A stretch of DNA of 28,555 nt from a virus, in IMG/VR virus record IMGVR_UViG_3300026484_000299, positions 1-28,555 of that record. One strand, given 5' to 3'. The position numbers and the translations under genes were made by a program. The notes under the pieces are model-generated. The model was given only the letters and a program-made list of their open reading frames with translations, searched no databases and was not told the DNA's origin. Below are positions 23,375-28,555 of the stretch, one piece after another; positions within the stretch are counted from its first letter, which is position 1, and the number at the start of each line of letters is the position of its first letter.

Positions 23375-23761
23375 ATGTTTGAAGAAAAATACATAAATCT
23401 AAAAGTAAATATAGATGGAGAAAAGAGAACAACTCTATCTCCCATTACTTTTGAAACAAAGCAGTATAAAATAGTAGTTCCTAAAGGTTTTATAACAGAC
23501 CTTGGGAGTATACCAATTATGTTACAGCCCATTTTTCCTAAAGATGGTAAGGCAATGTTTGGCTACATTTTACACGATTATCTTTATCAGATGGGTTTGT
23601 TTACAAGAGATGAAAGTGATGATATATTAGAAGATGCTATGCACTCTCTAGGAGTGTCTTATTTCAGAGGAAAAAGTGTCCGAATAGGATTAAAAATTGG
23701 CGGTCAAAAGGCTTGGAATGAGCATCGTGAAATTGAAAAATTATTTTTCAAAACAGCATAA
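23375..23761 (+). CDS. DUF1353 phage protein
   Basis: The 128 residues have the DUF1353 pattern: VVPKGFITDLGSIP (residues about 34-47), the HDYLYQMG segment (about 70) and FRGKSVRIGLKIGGQKAW near the end. It is a small phage protein with unknown role, often located between tail fibre and lysis genes, as here. The ATG follows the stop of the preceding gene by two bases, with no strong ribosome binding site, so coupled translation is likely. Confidence 0.8.
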   Translation: MFEEKYINLKVNIDGEKRTTLSPITFETKQYKIVVPKGFITDLGSIPIMLQPIFPKDGKAMFGYILHDYLYQMGLFTRDESDDILEDAMHSLGVSYFRGKSVRIGLKIGGQKAWNEHREIEKLFFKTA

Positions 23762-23772
23762 AGGATTGATAT

Positions 23773-24111
23773 ATGCAGATAGATTTAACAACAGAATTTA
23801 TAGGAATAGTTATAGTGGTACTTGGAATATTTGGGAAAATGTATTTAGACCATTTTAAATTAGCAGAGTTAAAAATACTAACAGGGTTAGCTGTTACACG
23901 AATTGCAGACTTAGAACGTAAAGAGATTTCTTTTAGTAAAGATCTACAGTTATCCTATGTCTCTCTCAGCTATCTACAAGAGAAATATTTAGATAGTGTC
24001 GCTATAAACGGAGAACTTGAACATATAGAAAAGATATTTGCATCAGAAATGAAGCATATAACAGATAAATTAGATGAGATTTTTGCATTTATAAAAAAAG
24101 GAGATGATTAA
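23773..24111 (+). CDS. Single-pass membrane, coiled-coil protein of the lysis cassette
   Basis: The 112-residue product has one N-terminal hydrophobic helix (about residues 8-25, EFIGIVIVVLGIFGKMYL), then a charged helical part with heptad-like spacing (HIEKIFASEMKHITDKL). Its place directly before the lysozyme, sharing a base with it (TAATG), suggests a holin-like or spanin-like protein. It lacks a lipobox and has a single segment, so a class III-type holin, a type-I spanin or an XhlA-like protein all remain open. Confidence 0.55.
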   Translation: MQIDLTTEFIGIVIVVLGIFGKMYLDHFKLAELKILTGLAVTRIADLERKEISFSKDLQLSYVSLSYLQEKYLDSVAINGELEHIEKIFASEMKHITDKLDEIFAFIKKGDD

Positions 24112-24503
24112 TGAACTTATTAAACAACATAAAAGAAAACGAGGGTTTCAGAAGTGAGGTTTATCAGGATAGCTTAGGTTTTGATACTATCGGCTTTGGA
24201 ACAAAGATGCCTCTTGATCAAGATGAGGCTGAATTGATATTAAAACATAGACTTAACAAAAAGATAAAGCATCTTCAAAAAGAAAAGATTTTTGTGGTAA
24301 ATCTTAATAATGATAAGCAGGAAGTTCTCTATGAGATGGCTTATCAGTTGGGTGTGGGTGGTTTATTAAAATTTAAGCGTATGTGGAGTGCTTTGAAAAG
24401 TGCAGATTTTGAAGAGGCTAGTAAAGAGATGTTAGATAGTCGCTGGGCTAGACAGACTCCTGCTAGAGCTAAGAGATTGGCTGAGAGAATGAGGGCTTGT
24501 TAA
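24111..24503 (+). CDS. T4-type phage lysozyme (endolysin, GH24)
   Basis: This 130-residue endolysin cleaves the peptidoglycan glycan chain. The catalytic triad is Glu11, Asp20 and Thr26, at the same residue numbers as in T4 lysozyme: KENEGFR, YQDSLGF and DTIGFGT. The C-terminal helix bundle has QLGVGGLLKFKRMW and the usual RWARQTPARAKRLAERM. It is slightly shorter than T4 lysozyme (164). There is no signal sequence, so export through a holin is expected. It is the last phage gene before the tRNA. Confidence 0.93.
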   Translation: MNLLNNIKENEGFRSEVYQDSLGFDTIGFGTKMPLDQDEAELILKHRLNKKIKHLQKEKIFVVNLNNDKQEVLYEMAYQLGVGGLLKFKRMWSALKSADFEEASKEMLDSRWARQTPARAKRLAERMRAC

Positions 24504-24632
24504 ATAGGGGAAAAAGAGGATATTTTTACTACTGATACTATCAGTAAAATTGTCAGTAAAAAGCTATAAATATTACTGATAGTTTGTTGATTTTTTCTTT
24601 TTAAGTCCCTATTTTAGGGGTTATTAAGACTA
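24504..24632. repeat. Non-coding phage end with inverted and direct repeats
   Basis: TACTGATA-C-TATCAGTA (24530-24546) is a perfect palindrome. ACTATCAGTAA (24537-24547) is also inverted at 24573-24583 with a T-rich tail, so it could end the late transcript. TCAGTAAAA occurs twice (24541, 24553). CCCTA-TTT-TAGGG is at 24607-24619. Repeats of this type next to a tRNA could be integrase arm sites or a terminator; neither can be proven here. Confidence 0.5.
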
Positions 24633-24716
24633 TGGTACCAGAGATGGGATTTGAACCCACAAGCCCGAAGGCGGCGGATTTTGAATCCGCTATGTATACC
24701 GTTCCATCACTCTGGC
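24633..24716 (-). tRNA. tRNA-Leu (anticodon CAA)
   Basis: The minus strand folds as a class II tRNA: acceptor GCCAGAG with CTCTGGT (first pair G-U), anticodon stem GCGGA/TCCGC with loop TTCAAAA and anticodon CAA, a long variable arm GCC-TTCG-GGC, T arm with GTTCAAAT, discriminator A and an encoded CCA. The 3' end points to the prophage. Prophages commonly integrate into tRNA 3' ends, so this is probably attR; the matching copy would be outside the window at the far left. Confidence 0.93.
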
Positions 24717-24733
24717 TAGTTATGAAGAATGAC

Positions 24734-24764
24734 ATTGTAACCATAACTTCCTTAAATATTTCAA
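24734..24764 (-). promoter_or_regulatory. Promoter of tRNA-Leu
   Basis: On the minus strand TTGAAA (24764-24759) and TACAAT (24739-24734) are separated by 19 bases, giving a start near 24727, 11 bases before the tRNA. It diverges from flgL. Confidence 0.4.
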
Positions 24765-24780
24765 ATTTCTACATAGAAAT
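24765..24780. repeat. Perfect palindrome between the tRNA and flgL promoters
   Basis: ATTTCTA-CA-TAGAAAT is a 16-bp inverted repeat. It borders the tRNA -35 and overlaps the flgL -35 region, so it could be an operator or a small hairpin. Confidence 0.4.
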
Positions 24781-24796
24781 ACTTTTTTGTCGATAT
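24770..24796 (+). promoter_or_regulatory. Sigma28-like flagellar promoter of flgL
   Basis: TACA (24770-24773), 15 bases, then GTCGATAT (24789-24796) resembles the flagellar TAAA-N15-GCCGATAA signal. A sigma70-like TATAAT (24794-24799) overlaps it. Late flagellar genes of this phylum often use sigma28. Confidence 0.5.
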
Positions 24797-24838
24797 AATT
24801 AGAATAATATAAAAATATATTTATTGTGGAGGTATATT

Positions 24839-26929
24839 ATGAGAGTAACGTCTAGTATGTATTACGAAAATCTGTATGGAACTAATAACTCTAAAATTCA
24901 ATCAAAGTTTTTTGATGTAAATAAACAGATAGCATCTGGTCTTTCTATTCAATATGCAAGTGATGATGTTGCTACTTTTTCTCAAACGATGAGACTTGAT
25001 AACGAGATTACTGTTCTTCAGCAGATTAAAAGTAGTACAGATAATGGATATAAAATATCTAATCAGACAGATATTGTTTTAAATGAGTTTGAAACATCTG
25101 TGACAAAGATGCGTACTCTTATGATTTCTGCTTCTAATGGAACAAATGATGAAACATCTATGGATGCTATTGCTGCTGAGCTTAGAGGAATAGAGGAGCA
25201 TTTAGTTTCACTGGCAAACACTTCTATAAATGGACAATTTCTTTTTTCAGGGTCGGCTACGAATGTAAAACCGATTAGTGAAGATGGAACATACAATGGA
25301 AATGATATAACATTACACTCATTTTTAGGTTCAAATAAAGAACAAGCTTATAATTTATCAGGAACAGAACTATTTTTAGGTGAAGAAACAGCAGTTAAAC
25401 GTAAAGTGACTACAAATATTATAAATCCAAATCTAATATCAAAATATAAAATACTGCAAACAAGTACGAATACAGATGGTGTAAAAGCATTAAGTGCTTC
25501 TAGCACTATTCGTGAGCTTATGGGCGATACAGATAATAGTACAGCAACTTCAAATCAACATTTTTTCTATGTAAGAGGTGTTGAAAGCGATGGTACAGCA
25601 TTTAATAGTAAAATTGAGATGCAAGATAGAAATAAAATAGAGGATTTACTTGATAAAATAGGAAGTGCTTATGGAAATACATCAAATGTACAATCTGTAA
25701 ATGTAACAATAAATTCTTACGGACAGATAGAAGTAGAAGATAAACTTAACGGATCTTCAAAACTTGATTTTCATATAGTTGGTGCAGTTGATTTTAGTGG
25801 TGGTGGAAAAGCTGATGTTTTAAAAATTTCTGATTTAGATGATGGAGAAACTAACTTTGATGAGATAATAAATCCAACAGTAACACCTCAATTATATGTA
25901 AAAGAGTTTGTACGTTCTCCTTTTTCATCTGCCAATAGTGATATTCAAAATATAGATGCTCTTTTATATGACCAAACACAGTTTACTAAAAATGGCTCAA
26001 AACTCTCTTCAAATGTTTCTCAGATAGTTAAAGGAACAAATGAATTTGCTTCTGCTTCTTCAAAATTAAGAGATGTGGCAGACTTATCGCAAACAAATGT
26101 AAATACATTAGATGGAACTTCATTTAATTTTACAGGGTCGAGTATTAGTGGTAGAAATTTTGATGTACAATTTGATATGAAAAGTAGTGTAAATGGTGGT
26201 TCTTCTTTTACCGTAGATGGAACAGCATATACAATTTTTGATATGGGTACACCCCGTAGTGCAACAGATTCTGATGATATGACATATCAACAGTTAATGA
26301 ATGTTGTTAATATGGTTATGACAGATACATTACCAGCAGATGATACAGTAGAGAGTTTTGATAAAGCGATAACGACAGCAAGTTTCTTAGGTGAAACCGT
26401 ATTAAGTGATGATGGTAAACTTTCTTTTGATGAATTAAATGCTATTGGAGATACTAGAGCAACATTGTCTATGTATGATTCAAACAGTGGAGATTTCTTA
26501 AAACCAGCAAGTGTTCTCTCTTTTAACTCCAATAATGCACTTACTATTAGTGATGCAAAAACAGATTTTTTTAAAACTATTGATGATGTTATTAGTTCAG
26601 TGGAAAACTATAAAACTATAGCAAATGCGAATGTAATTGGTGGAGATATGAGAAATATAGGTATGGAACATTCAATTCAAAGTTTGGATAATATTTATGA
26701 CCATATCTTAAAATCACACTCTAAGGTTGGTGCGCAATCAAATTCATTGTCAGCATCTCTTGAAAGAACAGAACTTTTAGAAATTTCAACAATGACATTG
26801 CGTTCATCTGTTGTTGATACAGATTTAGCAAAAGCATCGTTAGAATTAACACAAATTACACTTAACTATGAGGCGATGCTTTCAACTGTTGGAAAAGTTT
26901 CAAAATTGAGTTTACTTAACTATTTATAG
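24839..26929 (+). CDS. flgL: Flagellar hook-associated protein 3 (FlgL)
   Basis: FlgL forms the second junction between hook and filament and is exported by the flagellar type III system. The start is ATG 24839, giving 696 residues, since GGAGG (24827-24831) fits it; the in-frame TTG at 24824 is rejected. The N-terminal flagellin-like coiled coil is typical: RVTSSMYYENLYGTNNSK, then QIASGLSIQYASDDV with Asn/Asp-rich landmarks, and the C-terminal partner ends SLELTQITLNYEAMLSTVGKVSKLSLLNYL (landmark region 665-696). A large variable part of about 500 residues lies between, as in long FlgL proteins of Campylobacterota. It is a chromosomal gene and belongs to no phage operon. Confidence 0.93.
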   Translation: MRVTSSMYYENLYGTNNSKIQSKFFDVNKQIASGLSIQYASDDVATFSQTMRLDNEITVLQQIKSSTDNGYKISNQTDIVLNEFETSVTKMRTLMISASNGTNDETSMDAIAAELRGIEEHLVSLANTSINGQFLFSGSATNVKPISEDGTYNGNDITLHSFLGSNKEQAYNLSGTELFLGEETAVKRKVTTNIINPNLISKYKILQTSTNTDGVKALSASSTIRELMGDTDNSTATSNQHFFYVRGVESDGTAFNSKIEMQDRNKIEDLLDKIGSAYGNTSNVQSVNVTINSYGQIEVEDKLNGSSKLDFHIVGAVDFSGGGKADVLKISDLDDGETNFDEIINPTVTPQLYVKEFVRSPFSSANSDIQNIDALLYDQTQFTKNGSKLSSNVSQIVKGTNEFASASSKLRDVADLSQTNVNTLDGTSFNFTGSSISGRNFDVQFDMKSSVNGGSSFTVDGTAYTIFDMGTPRSATDSDDMTYQQLMNVVNMVMTDTLPADDTVESFDKAITTASFLGETVLSDDGKLSFDELNAIGDTRATLSMYDSNSGDFLKPASVLSFNSNNALTISDAKTDFFKTIDDVISSVENYKTIANANVIGGDMRNIGMEHSIQSLDNIYDHILKSHSKVGAQSNSLSASLERTELLEISTMTLRSSVVDTDLAKASLELTQITLNYEAMLSTVGKVSKLSLLNYL

Positions 26930-26943
26930 GCTATATATTTCGC

Positions 26944-26949
26944 TATAAT
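26944..26949 (+). promoter_or_regulatory. -10 hexamer before ftsK
   Basis: TATAAT lies 30 bases before the TTG start, after a T-rich stretch of the type used by the Campylobacterota housekeeping sigma factor; no -35 is seen. Confidence 0.4.
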
Positions 26950-26979
26950 TCTTTTAAATTTTTTTAAAGGAATTATAAC

Positions 26980-28555
26980 TTGAAAGACACATTATTTATA
27001 ATATTAGTTGCTATTCTTGTTTATTTAGGAATATCTACATTTTTTGGGGAAAGTGGATTAATGGGTAGTTTTGGTACTACTTTTTCACTTTTAAATCAGC
27101 GTTACTTTGGATATATATCATATATATATATATTTATACTTATATTACCAATCTATATTTTATATAAAAAACCGAATTTTACTTTTAGAACATTAGAGGC
27201 ACTAATAGCTCTATTTTTACTATTTTTCTCTGCTCTTTTAGCACAAGCATTAGTTACGGACAGCGATTTAAGTGGTAAGATAGGTTCAGATTTTATGAAC
27301 TCTTTAGCTCCTTCTATCGGTATTTTCGGTGTATGGATGTTTTTACTTATTATTGTTTTTATAGCAACACTTATCTTGTTAGATAAAACGGCTAAAGAAC
27401 TTATTGCATTGATTCAAAATCCTTTGAAGAAAAAAAGTTCAACACCAACATTTTTCAATCATACACATCAAACAAATCATAAAGAATTAATTGTTCCTCA
27501 AGAGGAGATTATAGAAACTTCTATCTCTAATGTTACAGAAGAAAAAGAGGAGATAATTGTAACAAAAGAGGATGATTCTATAGAAGCAGTTATAAAAGAG
27601 GAAAAAGAGATAATTATTATTGAACCGATAAAGGCTCAAGAGATTGAAGTAGTTGAGGAAGTAGTAGTTAAAGAAGAGAAGATAGTTATAGAACAGGTGG
27701 AAGAGCAAATTAAAATTGAAGAGTCAGAAGAGATAGTTTTAGTAATAGATGAAACACCTGAACTTATAGAGATAGATATTCCAGAAGAAGAGGAAGTTGT
27801 AGAAGAAGAAAAACTTGAAGAGATTCTTGCTGTTGAAGAAGAGAAAGTTTTTGATGAGTCTAATTTCAGAGAGGAAGAACCTGTTATAGAAGAAAAAATA
27901 GTTGAGATTGAAGATACACCAACTGTTGTTGAAGAGAGAGCGCAAGAAATTGAAGTTGAAAAAAATGAAGAAGAGAAAGTTTCTGTTATGGTAAGTGAAT
28001 TAGAAGAAAATACACAACTTCTTGTAGATACGATAGAAAAAGGGGAGGTTGAAAAACCTAATAACTTTATTTTACCATCAGTTGATATTTTACAAGTAGG
28101 GGACAAGACTTCTCACTCTATGGATGAAGCTGAACTTGATGCAAAGATAGCTGTTCTTATAGAAAAATTAGCACACTTTAAAATAAATGGCGATGTAGTC
28201 CGTACGTATGCAGGTCCTGTTGTTTCAACATTTGAGTTTAAACCAGCATCAAATGTAAAAGTAAGTAAAATTTTAAACCTTCAAGATGATTTAGCGATGG
28301 CACTTTCTGCTGAAACTATACGTATTCAAGCCCCTATTCCAGGTAAGGATGTTGTAGGGATTGAGATACCAAATGCAACCGTAGATACGATATATCTTCG
28401 TGAACTTTTAGATTCTAAACTGTTTAAAGAGTCCTCTTCTCCTCTTACAATAGCATTAGGAAAAGATATAGTTGGAAAGCCTTTTGTAACAGATTTACGT
28501 AAACTTCCACATCTTCTTATCGCAGGAACAACGGGAAGTGGTAAAAGCGTTGGTA
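26980..28555 (+). CDS. ftsK: DNA translocase FtsK, N-terminal part (cut by window end)
   Basis: FtsK couples cell division to chromosome segregation: the N-terminus anchors at the septum and the motor domain pumps DNA. The TTG start follows AAAGGAATT. Four membrane helices lie at about residues 3-22, 45-65, 72-95 and 112-138. A very acidic linker of about 170 residues (many Glu-Glu-Lys and Val-Val-Glu units) follows, then the start of the motor with HFKINGDVVRTYAGPVVS and SAETIRIQAPIPGKDVVG. The Walker A loop GTTGSGKSVG is the last motif visible. The walker B, Arg finger and gamma DNA-reading domain are outside. flgL-ftsK adjacency also exists in C. jejuni. Confidence 0.92.
   Translation, partial: MKDTLFIILVAILVYLGISTFFGESGLMGSFGTTFSLLNQRYFGYISYIYIFILILPIYILYKKPNFTFRTLEALIALFLLFFSALLAQALVTDSDLSGKIGSDFMNSLAPSIGIFGVWMFLLIIVFIATLILLDKTAKELIALIQNPLKKKSSTPTFFNHTHQTNHKELIVPQEEIIETSISNVTEEKEEIIVTKEDDSIEAVIKEEKEIIIIEPIKAQEIEVVEEVVVKEEKIVIEQVEEQIKIEESEEIVLVIDETPELIEIDIPEEEEVVEEEKLEEILAVEEEKVFDESNFREEEPVIEEKIVEIEDTPTVVEERAQEIEVEKNEEEKVSVMVSELEENTQLLVDTIEKGEVEKPNNFILPSVDILQVGDKTSHSMDEAELDAKIAVLIEKLAHFKINGDVVRTYAGPVVSTFEFKPASNVKVSKILNLQDDLAMALSAETIRIQAPIPGKDVVGIEIPNATVDTIYLRELLDSKLFKESSSPLTIALGKDIVGKPFVTDLRKLPHLLIAGTTGSGKSVG

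Noticed and set aside
24824-24838. TTG start for flgL, adding five residues
   Set aside because: The extension would contain the GGAGG that correctly serves the ATG at 24839.
27487-28106. Leftward ORFs rich in Ser, Phe and Leu
   Set aside because: They are the reverse strand of the Glu-rich FtsK linker (GAA/GAG read as TTC/CTC).

Overview
The window is the right-hand part of an integrated siphovirus prophage, joined at a tRNA-Leu gene to ordinary chromosome carrying flgL and ftsK. The host is probably a member of the Campylobacterota (Sulfurimonas/Sulfurovum-like). Evidence for this is the AT-rich sequence, the flgL-ftsK adjacency (also known in Campylobacter jejuni), a sigma28-like signal before flgL, and AAGGA-type ribosome binding sites. 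Genus is an inference.

Layout. (1) 1-636: part of an IS200/IS605-type element with divergent tnpB (cut by the window edge) and tnpA. Its right end lies inside the P27-type small terminase gene, which has lost its own start. (2) 631-7052: the packaging and head module: small terminase remnant, large terminase, a small membrane protein, portal, ClpP-type prohead protease, HK97-fold major capsid, head-tail connector and head closure. (3) 7053-10728: an accessory block inserted between the head and tail genes. It holds a structured non-coding RNA that looks like a HEARO/omega RNA with a 7-codon nuclease remnant; a leftward pair encoding a small HTH protein and a PBECR-like nuclease; two broken small leftward genes; and a rightward operon with a winged-helix replication-type protein, an AntA-type antirepressor and a small unknown protein. 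(4) 10729-24503: the tail and lysis module: HK97 gp10-like protein, DUF3168 protein, major tail protein, a tail assembly chaperone with a -1 frameshift, a 1860-residue tape measure, distal tail protein, a large tail fibre, small tail-end proteins, a membrane/coiled-coil lysis-type protein and a T4-type lysozyme. (5) 24504-24632: a repeat-rich non-coding end, then tRNA-Leu(CAA) on the minus strand with its 3' end facing the phage, the classical arrangement for an attachment site. (6) 24717-28555: the chromosome, with flgL and the 5' part of ftsK.

How it works together. The morphogenesis genes are tightly packed, with many short overlaps, and are cut into a head half and a tail half by the accessory block. 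A 28-bp sequence is found identically before the head half (2908-2935) and the tail half (10629-10656). Each copy is followed by an AT-rich stretch with a -10-like hexamer, so it is probably a shared late-promoter element that lets both halves be switched on together. The IS insertion in the small terminase and the two frameshifted small genes suggest a prophage that may be decaying.

The most interesting candidate is the RNA at about 7097-7486. It is densely folded, begins just after an extended -10 promoter, ends at a strong hairpin, and is followed at once by a ribosome binding site and the start of an ORF (MQDLTRV) that stops at the hairpin. This is what an IscB/IsrB locus would look like after deletion of nearly all of the nuclease gene. 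The family assignment is from pattern memory and needs a covariance-model search.
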